A DNA stretch of 64,000 nucleotides from Tetraselmis striata (Eukaryota; Chlorophyta; Chlorodendrophyceae; Chlorodendrales; Chlorodendraceae). The stretch covers positions 1-64,000 of the forward strand of contig VCJN01000748.1 of assembly GCA_006384855.1 (NCBI GenBank). The letters are read 5' to 3'. The translations under genes and the position numbers were made by a program. Every line of letters starts with the position of its first letter. Position 1 is the first letter of the stretch. Below the pieces are notes generated by a model. The model worked only from the letters and a program-made list of their open reading frames with translations. It was not told the DNA's origin and searched no databases. Positions 13,191-22,643 of the stretch are shown in pieces.

Positions 13191-13294
13191 CGATGACGCG
13201 CGCGATGACGCGATATGATGCTCGGACATGTCACACGCGAACATGCCATTTGGGACATCGGGTGACATGATAATCGTCATCGCGCGCGTCATCG
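13191..13294. repeat. 20-bp perfect inverted repeat
   Basis: Arm CGATGACGCGCGCGATGACG at 13191-13210 is the exact reverse complement of 13275-13294, with a 64-nt loop. The arms are alternating CG/GA-rich. It could form a hairpin or be the relic of a small transposon; no target duplication was found. Confidence 0.8.
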
Positions 13295-14212
13295 CGCCAC
13301 GGCGCAGTGGAAGCTGGATCATGCGCACGGTGACATAGCGCGGAGGGCATGCGCATCACCTACGTGATGCACATCCACCCCCTCAAACTCGTCCGGAACG
13401 ACTCATCACAAATCAATAACTCCCCGACAAATTACCCGCAGCACATCAATTAAGACAGTTCCCCGTACCGCACGGGCGTGCGATGTACCGTTGTAAGACC
13501 GCGCCGCTAGCGTCGGATCATGCCCCGTGTCGTAGGTCAGCGCCCCGTGGCCGGGGTGTTGCATGGGACGCGGCAACTAGCGAGACAAAGAAACAATAGA
13601 GCCGCGGAGCGAGGGGCTCGCATGGGGAGCACTCAGGAGGGGGGATGGGAGGTACGGTAGCTCTATACTTCTGCTTTGATGTGCTATACGGGAGGTGTTG
13701 GGGGATCAGTGTGATTTACCGAGGGTTGGGAGGGAGCCGGGGCCCATCATCGCATGCATGTCGCTCCTAGAAGCGCAGCCATGCGTCCAAGAGCGACGGC
13801 TGGGTTGACCACTTGGTGAACCTATGTTATATCCGCTGCATGTTGGAATTTACAAAGCTGGGCTGGTGGGCGGGTCAATCGTGCCCCGTGCGACGGCGGG
13901 AGGGTACGGCAGTGTCGTGACGTGGGGGTGGGACGAGATCTCGCAGGGTATCCCGCGAGGTCTGCGCAATGACGCGTTGACGCGGTGAATGTCGTGTATA
14001 TAACTTTTTTTCGTCGTCATAGGAAGTAGACTTCACGCACTACGTTCACGTACCACCGACGACGATGACGATGACGATATCGTGCAATGTATGGAATGGC
14101 GCTTAGGCAACGATAAGGTCACGGAAAGCCCACGGGGTACTCGGCGGCCGAGTACACAAGGTAGGCGACGACGCTCCGTCATCTAGCAAATTGCCGAAGC
14201 ATTCCGCAAGTA

Positions 14213-14475
14213 AACTAAAGTTCGCCCCGGGACATCGGCCGAAGCCGCCCCAGCACTTGACCTCGTGCGCCAACTGCAGTCGTAGGTCTGGCATAGCCCG
14301 TAGACCATTGCCTCATTCGAACCCCGAAGGGCTAATGCATCAACCGGGTAAACCCGGGACACGCCGGGCCGATATTGCCGAACTGCATCGGCCAGGAATC
14401 AAACCCGGGTCTCTCGCATACGAGACGACCGCTCTACCGAGCGGACAAGGGATGTAATCCTTACCTTGTATATCC
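14213..14475 (-). mobile_element. tRNA-derived SINE with 14-bp target site duplication
   Basis: The 14-mer GCATTCCGCAAGTA occurs at 14199-14212 and again at 14476-14489, bounding a 263-bp insertion. Read on the minus strand, the insertion starts with a tRNA-like head: GCTCGGTAGAGC is the D-arm/A-box region, and GGGTTTGATTCC is the B box about 35 nt further on. A second B-box-like word (GGGGTTCGAATG) follows in the body. The tail ends in ACTTTAGTTT, without a long poly(A). The identical target duplication argues for a fairly recent insertion. The homologous repeat copy at 52.7 kb lacks the insertion, an empty-site comparison that supports the call. Confidence 0.8.
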
Positions 14476-14739
14476 GCATTCCGCAAGTATATCCATCGTG
14501 GGGTAAACTTGGTTAACCCAATTTTCGGAGAAATAGGAGAACTTTTGGAGTATTTATTTGGAGATATAGTATTCATAGATAGTAATATAGTCGCTAATAA
14601 TTGGAGGCAACCGAAGGAATTTCCAACACTATTGGGTCACCGTCTAAATCATTGCCATCAAAATACCCCGACGCGTCACAAACGTTATTTTGCCGTTTCA
14701 AAGGGAGGAAGGCAAGGGAGACGATTAGCTGGAAATCGC

Positions 14740-15112
14740 GCAGGCTTAGTTACACGGAAATGGCGGGGGACTTGCGGCAAAGAGCCACAAAAGGGAGTGA
14801 AAGCGGGTTGTCCAGGCACAAGGCGATCACAAAACTAAGAGAATGGTCCCATCTACCGGACGATGATGGTTTTGTATAATTAGCCAAGTAGTGGGGTGAC
14901 CGATAATTTTGTCGAGTGCGGCACGCAAAAGTGCCGTACTACGGCATCAAGTCAAAGCAGTAAAGCACCGCGCCTGCCCGTAAATGTGTGCGACCGCTAT
15001 GTGGCCGGCACGTCAATTTGGCGTGGCGCAGAGGCTGCGGGCAGCATGTGTCGACACCAGCATATCCTAGGGTTGGAGCACGGAAAGGAAACCCCGCTAA
15101 CAACACAGCTCT
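14740..15112 (+). repeat. Dispersed repeat family C, copy 1
   Basis: Matches the reverse complement of about 56519-56905 along its whole length and 26036-26316 in its last 280 bp. Shared words are GCGCAGGCTTA, CTTGCGGCAAAGAGCCACAAAA, GGACGATGATGG, GGGGTGACCGAT, GTCGAGTGCGGCACG, ATCCTAGGG and the end AGCTCTAAACA. A 15-nt palindrome TGCCGTACTACGGCA sits at about 14932-14946 and is kept in copy 3. All three copies stop just after AGCTCTAAACA, which marks a true element boundary. Confidence 0.8.
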
Positions 15113-15129
15113 AAACATTTCGTCAAAGG

Positions 15130-18100
15130 TGGGGTAGGCAAGGGAGAGTAGCCATCTACTCGGTCTTCTCGATTGTGGAGAGGGCGGGGAGGCGCCAGAG
15201 GTAATAGCGGGGGCGCTGCCGAGAAAGCTGCGGAGAACCACCGTAGGAGAGAGCCGGCCGAAAAAGAAGCGCGGTGAGGCGAGGGTAGGAAATGCAGTCA
15301 TCAGCTCGTTGTAGTCGTTGATTACCACAGAATTGCAGGCCCATCCACGCAAGTAACGGATTTTGTAGAGGGGCACGCCAGGTGCGTTTGTGCCCGGCAC
15401 CGCGCCCTGTCGCAAGGTAGGAGTGCGAGGTCCCCACGAAGCCTTCGGAGGAAGGGGGGCGGGGGGGGGGGGGGGGGGGGGGGGCTCGATTGAAGCGGCC
15501 AACGGCCTGCTTGAACCAGTCACCGAGGGTCGCGGCGTTCCATGAGAGGGGGGCACGGTAGCGCCATCGCCGGGGAGCTCCCAGAATCGGCCGGATTGCT
15601 TGGCGGGGCGTCGCGGTACGCGATGACGCGGCGCCGGATGGCTGTCCAAGCGGGCACGCACGGAGGTAGCAGGGATTTGAACTTTCGAAGTAGGGGCTTG
15701 AACCCGCGTCACTCTCTACGTTTCCGATGACCCGCCTTTTCCCGGTTGGCGAAGAGGGTGAAGTTGTGGGCGTCGACGGCCATGTCGTGGAGTCGGCAAG
15801 AGACAGCGGACTAGTCTCCGCGAGAGTATAAAATGACGTTGAACACACATTACCTCCCGCGGTCGTAACCCGTACGAAATTGCGAAACTTGCCCGAATTT
15901 GATATGAAGCCGATAAGCGGTTCACTGGTGATACAGTGTGCAACCTCGGCATCGCGTCGCGCACGTTGCGCCCCCATTGCCCATGGTCTAGCCCCTAGCC
16001 AACGCACGGCTATCGCCCCCCGATACCGAGACCACCCGTAGCGCCAGCAACACTTCAATGTACGGCTATGGTGGGCGGCTCGGGACCGTTGCGGCCGCGC
16101 CGGCGGCGTGCTGGGGGATGTCTCCATGGCGATCCCGCAATAGCCGATCTACGCGCCGCCTCCACCCACATCTTCGCCGTGGTGTCGCCGGCTCGGTCGG
16201 ACGAGCTAGGGACTAACGCGCACTGTCTAGGACTTAAATTTGGACTAAGCTGCCTTTTATCCAAGCATGCAGTTTGGCCCAAGTGGCGTATGGTGTGAAC
16301 AAAACGCGATACTGCGATGGGGGTGGTCAATCGGGCGGCAGACGCGAGAGTCGACCTCGTGGACGCCGTTCCGGGTCATTCACGCGCCCCCAGCCCACCA
16401 CGACCGCATGTATCTCCTCGAAGGGGGAGCAGGTTGGCCTACTGAGTGGGCGGCAGCTGGTGGATTGGATGGGAGTGTGCTGGCGGGTACGTGATGCGCC
16501 GCCAACAGTGCCGGGCGGGAAAGGGGGCGGCAATGCGGGCCCCGGGACGCATGGGCGCGGCGCGCGTGGTACGAAGCTTGGTATACTTTTCAGACGCGGG
16601 AAGTGATGTTCACAAGGCAGCGCCCTCACGAAAGATTTTGCCGTAGTCTGTGGTAGACGTGGGAAGAGCGGCAAGGTTGTCGACGAGGTCGGTAATGACG
16701 GCGCACGGCATGGGAGGGCGTCACACCTTCTTGCCCGTGGTGAGCTGCCGGAGCCGAAACGCTCGCTTCATGCGCAATGTCGATGATGACCGTCCTGGTC
16801 GCCGGGGCGTCGTTCCGACCGTATGACGATGGAAGGTGTTGATGATAGGGTTGCAGGGAGCGGGCGCCGATGGTGCCGCGCTCAACGATCCAGGCGAGGT
16901 AGCGGACGCACGTCGTCTCGGTGCAGTCTAGCGGAGATGTAGAACTCGGCGAAGAGGCAAATCTTGCCTTCGTAGTTGGAATATATGCTAGCCGTGAGTG
17001 AGGTAGTAAAGAGGTCGAGCACCTTGGCACCCCAGTCGCCCGTGCCGTGAAGGGCCTCGATGCTGCCTCGCATGAGTTCCCTCAAGGGTGCCTTCGCCTC
17101 GGCGTCCGCAATGAAGTACGTGCTTGGGGGCGTCGTGGAGCGATGAACCCGCCGAAACGCGCCTACACCGCCGCGAGGTTGGACGACGGCGTCGGTCGGG
17201 CGGGGACGACGGGGCAAGGTCCAGCTCAAAGATGATGCCGTAATGGTAGAGTGATGTAGCCGCCAACTTCGCAGCGGGCGTCCCGCAAGAAGATGGCTCG
17301 ACGGGCCGCGCGCGAGAGCTAGCTGTGCGATCGGCGGGTAGAGTGTTAGCGCGACATGTCGGGATGGGTGAGCCACAAAGGGGGAGTCGGTGTAGCCTCG
17401 TGATATAGAAGGGCAGGTTGAAGCCAGAGAGGTTGACTCACACTAGGGTAAAAGGACTGAGGATGACGACCCGGACATGCGAGTCTGTAGTCCAAGGAGT
17501 CCCGGCGCTCATGCCGATGGCTCTAGTGAAGCGTCGCTTTGAAAGGCACGCCCGGAGGCGTGCCCTCTAAACTATGCTGCGTGGGGTCGGCACGGCGGAG
17601 CACACCATCATTCGGCCTTGTCGTCCGTGACCGAGGCCTCGGCCTTCGCCTTACCCTTGCCGGCGTCCTTGGTGGTGTCCATGGTAAAGGCAACTCGTGG
17701 CGCCAGTGCCTCGCGCGACGGACGCGCGCGGTCTTGAAGTTGTCGCGGCTGTCGCCATTGCCGTCCTGGTCGCGGTCGCTACGCCGATAGCCGCCGCCGA
17801 AGCGCTGACGAACCGACGTTTTCGCGGCGCTCGCCATCGACGTTCGCGTCGTAGGCGCGGTCCTTGCAAAGCTCCATCAGCTCGGTGAACTCGGGTGACC
17901 GCAGGTTCTCGGTGCCATGACTAAGGTAGCGCTCGCACACGACGTCGAGGGCGAAGGTTGTGTCGCCCTTGCGCATCTGCGAGTCTAAAAGCTTGCGAAG
18001 GTTACACCAAGCGGAACCGATGCCCGTCCTCGACGGCCTCTATACTGTGGATGACGGCCTCGAGTCGCAGTCCGAACGCGGGCGTGATCCCGTGGGTGAC

Positions 18101-18416
18101 GGATGCCGCAGCCCGCGAAGCTCGCGCAGCTCGACGAGCACACATGTGACGAAGCACGCGGGCGGGCGTGGTGGTACTCGTCCGCTGCCGGTTCAAGACG
18201 AGGGTTATCAAACATGTACTCGAGTACGCGGTCGAGGGCGGCGATGAGAGAGTGCCCCGGGCGCCGCAGGCTGTCGGGAGGCAAGCCGTTCTCGAAAGCA
18301 AGGGTAGAGCCTGAGGGCGGTTTTTCAATCAAGGTAGTGGGATTTGCTCGATGAGGGAGCGAAGTCGCATGGACGTTCTAGAGGGGTCCTTGCCACCGGA
18401 GCGGAATTCGTTCCCG
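15130..18416 (-). mobile_element. Decayed tyrosine-recombinase element (fossil)
   Basis: On the minus strand around 16.6-17.4 kb there is sequence resembling the N-terminal, DNA-binding half of a tyrosine recombinase/integrase. Word content such as YSNYEGK and RYLAWIVERGT recalls the recombinases of DIRS-like elements and Cryptons. Coding-like sequence at 17.5-18.4 kb may be a second gene of the same element. It is clearly broken in several places. No reverse transcriptase was found, so DIRS versus Crypton is open. Directly oriented family-C repeats at 14.74-15.11 kb and 26.04-26.32 kb flank it and may be its ends. The 7.2-kb DNA transposon at 18.4-25.6 kb is inserted in it, so this element is the older one. 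A 24-nt poly(G) run lies at 15461-15484. Confidence 0.5.
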
Positions 18417-18426
18417 CCCGGAATGG

Positions 18427-18487
18427 GGTACAGGGGGCAATATCGAGTCAAAATGGGCACATTTACGGACTCGAAAATGTGCCCCCC
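18427..18487 (+). repeat. Left terminal inverted repeat of the 7.2-kb transposon
   Basis: Begins GGTACAGGGGGCAATATC and ends in a C6 run. It pairs with 25538-25598 with few mismatches, all in the outer 20 bases except one. It contains its own inverted repeat, GGGCACATTT and AAATGTGCCC separated by 10 nt. Confidence 0.85.
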
Positions 18488-18756
18488 ACGTGATCGCTTT
18501 GGCTGGGATATGTACCCACTTTTTGGGTGCATTTCAGGTGCAATCTATAACTATACGAGAGTACTAACAACATCAATTCGCCGTGTCCTCTTCGCGCCCT
18601 CTGCAGCGTAAAGTACTACCCGCCTCAACCTAGGTGGCGGCGCTCTTTTGCGCCCCGTGGTGACTCACCCCGTTGGAGATTTCACTCCTCGCCCCACTCT
18701 CGAGTCCGCACCACTGCAATGCACTCCACTCTCCTTGACGTACTTATGTTGCCGTC

Positions 18757-19878
18757 ATGGCCGACCGTTCTTCTGCCCCGCGGGCCAGCGCCGCCTTTCG
18801 CCAGGCCCAAGAGCAAATTCAGCCTTACATCTCCTTCTTAGACAGTTTGCCCCTTCAACCGGATCACAGAGACAAGCGTTTCAAAGAGGGTGTGAATGCC
18901 GTTGCTCGACAGTTGCTACATGGGCTCGCCCCTTCTCCATGTCTGCCTTCGGAGGTAGGTGGACCGTTGTACACCGCGCCTCCATGCGGTACGGGTCCGG
19001 AACGGGCCGGTACCGGCCCGCGGAGCCAGCAAAGCAAGCGCCCAACACCCTCGCCAAGCTCCCGCGAGCGGGGGAGCGCTTCTTGTCAAGGGGCGGAAAA
19101 GCGTGTGAGATTCGACTGGAGGAAGGTTGGCGATGCAACCTTTCTCACAAGGCAAGCCGCAGTGAAGGAGTTGACCTGGATGATGGACGAATGGAGGCAC
19201 CAATATACCAGCAAGGGCGCGTATGTGAGCGCTCCTCACTCGTGTTGTCTGAAGCACATGCATATTGTACCAGCATCTTGGCATGTTCCACGATTGTATT
19301 CACTAACAAGGCTTGGCTATCGGCAGGTGTATAACTGCGCCTGCCACGTTAATTGCCCCGCGCATCTCCGCATATGTCATGATCCGGTGAGCAAGCGTTG
19401 GGAGATGCAGCGCGACCACTGCCTCCACTCGCAGCATGAGGTTGACGTCGTCGTGGACGGCAAAGTTCGCATTCCTCAGCGAGTTAAAGCCCAGATGAAG
19501 GAGCACATCGACGACGCGCCAATGCGACTTGTGGAGAAACTTAACAAAGAAGACAAAAAGATTGCGGACGCGAGGGCGTGGCGAGTGGCGTTTCAAGCCT
19601 GGAAATCGAGCCTCACTCGCGCAGAGAAGACGCCCCGGGCCTATGAGTCTATCGCCGACCTCAGAGATTGTGTTTGTCGCAACGAGATGCTACCTCTGAA
19701 CCCTGCTGAGAGCGACGCGGCGTTGGGGCGAGATGTCGGCGCAGGCGGCGGTGCGGGCTTCGCGTCCCGAGATGAGGGCTCCTTAGGCGGAGATGCGGGT
19801 CGGGGAGGCGGAGATGCGGCACCGCCACGTGAAGATGTGGCCCTGCGACTCCCACCAGCGGCACCCGAAGGCGCCTGA
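18757..19878 (+). CDS. Transposon gene A: protein with a WRKY-GCM1/FAR1-like zinc-binding region
   Basis: A continuous 373-codon frame beginning 270 bp inside the left inverted end. Residues about 115-150 are compatible with the start of a FAR1/WRKY-GCM1 DNA-binding fold. YNCACHVNCPAHLRI and RDHCLHSQH (about residues 192-228) supply the Cys-Cys/His-His ligand pattern, followed by the helical IPQRVKAQMKEHI stretch common after that domain in Mutator-like transposases. A possible intron at 19221-19326 does not keep this frame, so the gene is read unspliced. The last 50 or so codons run antisense through a copied tail of gene B and are probably not original. No transposase core follows, so this is either an accessory DNA-binding protein or a truncated transposase. 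Confidence 0.45.
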   Translation: MADRSSAPRASAAFRQAQEQIQPYISFLDSLPLQPDHRDKRFKEGVNAVARQLLHGLAPSPCLPSEVGGPLYTAPPCGTGPERAGTGPRSQQSKRPTPSPSSRERGSASCQGAEKRVRFDWRKVGDATFLTRQAAVKELTWMMDEWRHQYTSKGAYVSAPHSCCLKHMHIVPASWHVPRLYSLTRLGYRQVYNCACHVNCPAHLRICHDPVSKRWEMQRDHCLHSQHEVDVVVDGKVRIPQRVKAQMKEHIDDAPMRLVEKLNKEDKKIADARAWRVAFQAWKSSLTRAEKTPRAYESIADLRDCVCRNEMLPLNPAESDAALGRDVGAGGGAGFASRDEGSLGGDAGRGGGDAAPPREDVALRLPPAAPEGA

Positions 19879-20555
19879 CGGCTTGGCGTGGCTTCGCGTT
19901 TCGGCTTAGGCGCCTGGAAGGGGTCGTCGTCCTCCAACTCTTTCGCCATCTTAAAGGAGGAGTCGGCCCACGCTTCTTGGAATGCTTCTTGCGCACCTTA
20001 ATGGGCGACAAGCTGCTGCTCTTGCCTACATAGGCGGAGATGCGGGTCGGGGAGGCGGAGATGCGGCACCGCCACGGGAAGATGTGGCCTTGCGACTCCC
20101 ACCAGCGGCACCCGAAGGCGCCTGATGGCTTGACGTGGCTTCGCGTTTCGGCTTAGGCGCCTGGAAGGGTCGTCGTCCTCAAGCTCTATCGCCATCTTGA
20201 AGGAGGACTCGGCCCGCGCTCCTTGCAATGCTTCTTGCGCAGCTTAATGGGCGACAAGCTGCTCTTGCGTCCCGTGCTCAACGCACCGTGCGGGCACTTC
20301 GTCGCCCTCGAAGGCCGAGGCTCACTCGGCGGCTTGGCAGTCTCCGAGGGACCAAGCCTGCTCTGGGGAGGGGCGGAGCTGCTCGAAGCTCTATCAAGAG
20401 ACCTGCTGCAGCGCCGTTTTGGGAGCCATCTCCGCCGGACCCCGGTGGCGGTGGTTGAGATGCGGGCTTAGAGGACCCGCCAGCTTGACGCGGCGCCGCT
20501 ACGACCTAGTAGTAGCGGTCGTCGACCAAGACGGTGGGGGGTAAAGAGCTGGCTC
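19720..20555 (-). repeat. Tandem partial copies of the gene B 3' part
   Basis: Segments at 19725-20010 and 20034-20555 repeat the 3' part of gene B, whose resident copy lies at 22660-23250. Shared landmarks are GGAGATGCGG, GGCACCCGAAGGCGCCTGA, TTTCGGCTTAGGCGCCTGG, GGTCGTCGTCCTC and TTAATGGGCGACAAGCTG. The middle copy extends further into the gene than the left one. This is internal duplication within the transposon, followed by growth of the satellite between the copies. Confidence 0.8.
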
Positions 20556-20614
20556 GGCAACCTTCCAGTATGAGGATTTTTATGACAAAAAGGGGATTTA
20601 ATTGCCCATATAAT

Positions 20615-21990
20615 TTACAATACTATACATATTGCAAGGCAGTACCACTAATGCTTGATATTTGCTGGCGGCACGCCGCAGATTGCTGCAGCGCTGCACC
20701 GCAGATGCTGCCTTTAAGCATGCTTTGATTGTCTAGATGGCTGCAAACCATTTAGTATGCGGGGCTGCATGGCATAGAAGGGATGTGAACACGCACCGGC
20801 TTGATGATAGTATATAGATTGCAAGGCAGTACGGCTAATACCTGATAATAGTTGGCGTCACGCCGCAGATTGTTGCAGCCATTTGCCTAGATGGCTGCAA
20901 ACCATTTAGTATGCGGGGCTGCATGGCATGAAAGGGATGTGGACACGCACCGGCTTGACGATACTATGCAGTTTGCAAGGCAATAGGGCTAATACCTGAT
21001 ATTTACTGGCAGCACGCCGCAGATTGCTGCAGCGCTGCACCGCAGATGCTGCCTTAAGGCATGCTTTAATTGTCTGGATGGCTGCAAACCATTGATTAGT
21101 ATGCGGGGCTGCATGGCATAGAAGGGATATAAACACGCACCTGCTTGACGATACTATACGGATTGCAAGGCATTACGGCTAATACCTTATATTTGCTGGC
21201 GGCACGCCGCAGATTGCTGCAGCGCTGCACCGTAGATGCTGCCTTTAAGCATGCTTTGATTGTCTAGATGGCTGCAAACCATTTAGTATGCGGGGTTGCA
21301 TGGCATAGAAGGGATGTGAACACGCATCGGCTTGACGATAGTATACAGATTGCAAGGCAGTACCGCTAATACCTTATATTTGATGGCGGCACACCGCAGA
21401 TTGCTGCAGCCATTTGCCTAGATGGCTGCAACCCATTTATTAGTATGCGGGGCTGCATTGCATAGAAGGGATGTGAACACGCACCGGCTTGACGATACTA
21501 TACAGATTGCAAGGCAGTACGGCTAATACCTTATATATGCTGGCGGCACGCCGCAGATTGCTGCAGCCATTTGCCTAGATGGCTGCAAACCATTTCGTAT
21601 GCGGGGCTGCATGGAATGAAAGGGATGTGAACACGCACCGGCTTGACGATACTATGCAGTTTGCAAGGCAGTAGGGCTAATACCTGATATTTACTGGCAG
21701 CACGCCGCAGATTGCTGCAGCGCTGCACCGCAGATGCTGCCTTAAGGCATGCTTTAATTGTCTGGATGGCTGCAAACCATTTATTAGTATGCGGGGCTGC
21801 ATGGCATAGAAGGGATATAAACACGCACCTGCTTGACGATACTATACGGATTGCAAGGCAGTAGGGCTAATGCTTGATATTTGCTGGCGGCACGCCGCAG
21901 ATTGCTGCAGCGCTGCACCGCAGATGCTGCCTTTAAGCATGCTTTGATTGCCTAGATGGCTGCAAACCATTTAGTATGCGGGGCTGCATG
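20615..21990. repeat. Satellite array of about eight units, 152-190 bp
   Basis: Units are anchored by GGCACGCCGCAGATTGCTGCAG at about 20661, 20848, 21006, 21196, 21379, 21538, 21690 and 21880, so spacings are about 187, 158, 190, 183, 159, 152 and 190. Long units carry an extra CGCTGCACCGCAGATGCTGCCTT block that short ones lack. Every unit contains GATGGCTGCAAACC and TATGCGGGGCTGCATGG. It lies inside the 7.2-kb transposon. The short open frames inside it repeat with the array and are not genes. Confidence 0.9.
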
Positions 21991-22012
21991 AATCACCAAC
22001 ATGCGCCGCCCG

Positions 22013-22104
22013 CCGCGCGTTGGCGCCCCGCTGCCCCGGCCGCGGCGCGTTGGCGCCCCGCTGCCCCGGCCGCGGCGCTTTGGCGCCCCGCTGCCCCGGC
22101 CGCG
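22013..22104. repeat. 30-bp GC-rich minisatellite, three units
   Basis: Three near-identical units of GTTGGCGCCCCGCTGCCCCG plus CCGCGGCGC directly follow the satellite array. The unit carries two small palindromes, GGCGCC and CCGCGG. Confidence 0.9.
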
Positions 22105-22643
22105 CTAGCAAAGGAAGTGCGGTTTGTGAAATCGACGGACAGGAGTCGATTCAACTCTTATCTGCGGTTGAGAATGATTTGTTATGATCGTTGACTATGA
22201 TTAATGAGGTATTGTCCAGGGAGCTATGGCAGCGAATTTCAAGGCGCATGAATCCCTTGTCACGGACCAGACACGAACTCACGTTGCTTGCCGAGGTGCT
22301 CCGAGAGGTGCGCTCTTAAAGTCGCCGAATTTCTTCCGACGACCAACCACAAGGCGCGTCCGTTGGTTTCGGGGTTTCTTGGGTGCTTTGACGCGATGAA
22401 AAGTACACGACCCGCTATCAACATGCTGTCGAGGTAGACCATTCGCGGGAGGGGCCCTTGCGTCAAGTAGGTGCTCGGAATCTGCACGCGGTAGATTTCC
22501 GCCTTGGAGGCCGCCAGCAGCTATAGGAGCAAATTCAGGTGAGTTAACCAAGGCGACATGACAAAGACAAAGGGCTCCTTGCCAAGGGCAGCGTTACAAG
22601 AGCTAGGGGAGACAAGACACGGGTTTGTACACGAGAGATACAT

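Larger units (their letters stand above)
13000..14740. repeat. Dispersed repeat family B, copy 1 (interrupted)
   Basis: Pieces of this stretch recur in the same order at 52470-52990. These are GACTGGCAA...CCCTTGCAG (near 13010 versus about 52550), CGGAAAGCCC...GCTCCGTCA...GCAAATTGCCGAAGCATT (14120-14205 versus 52698-52755), and TTTCCAACACT...TCACCGTCTAAA...TGCCATCA (14618-14667 versus 52789-52830). Here the middle is split by the SINE at 14213-14475 and further sequence. The interval 13080-14100 also holds a 20-bp inverted repeat (13191-13210 with 13275-13294). No coding capacity is recognised. Confidence 0.65.

Noticed and set aside
15156-16127. 323-codon minus-strand open frame
   Set aside because: Composition shifts abruptly, it translates a poly(G) run as polyproline and crosses tRNA-like words; no family features. 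It lies in the decayed element.
19221-19326. Possible GT-AG intron in transposon gene A
   Set aside because: Removing its 106 nt breaks the frame joining the two protein-like parts, while reading through keeps it.
20615-21990. Regularly spaced repeats resembling a CRISPR array
   Set aside because: Whole units repeat, including what would be spacers, units are 150-190 bp, and the setting is a eukaryotic transposon; this is a satellite.
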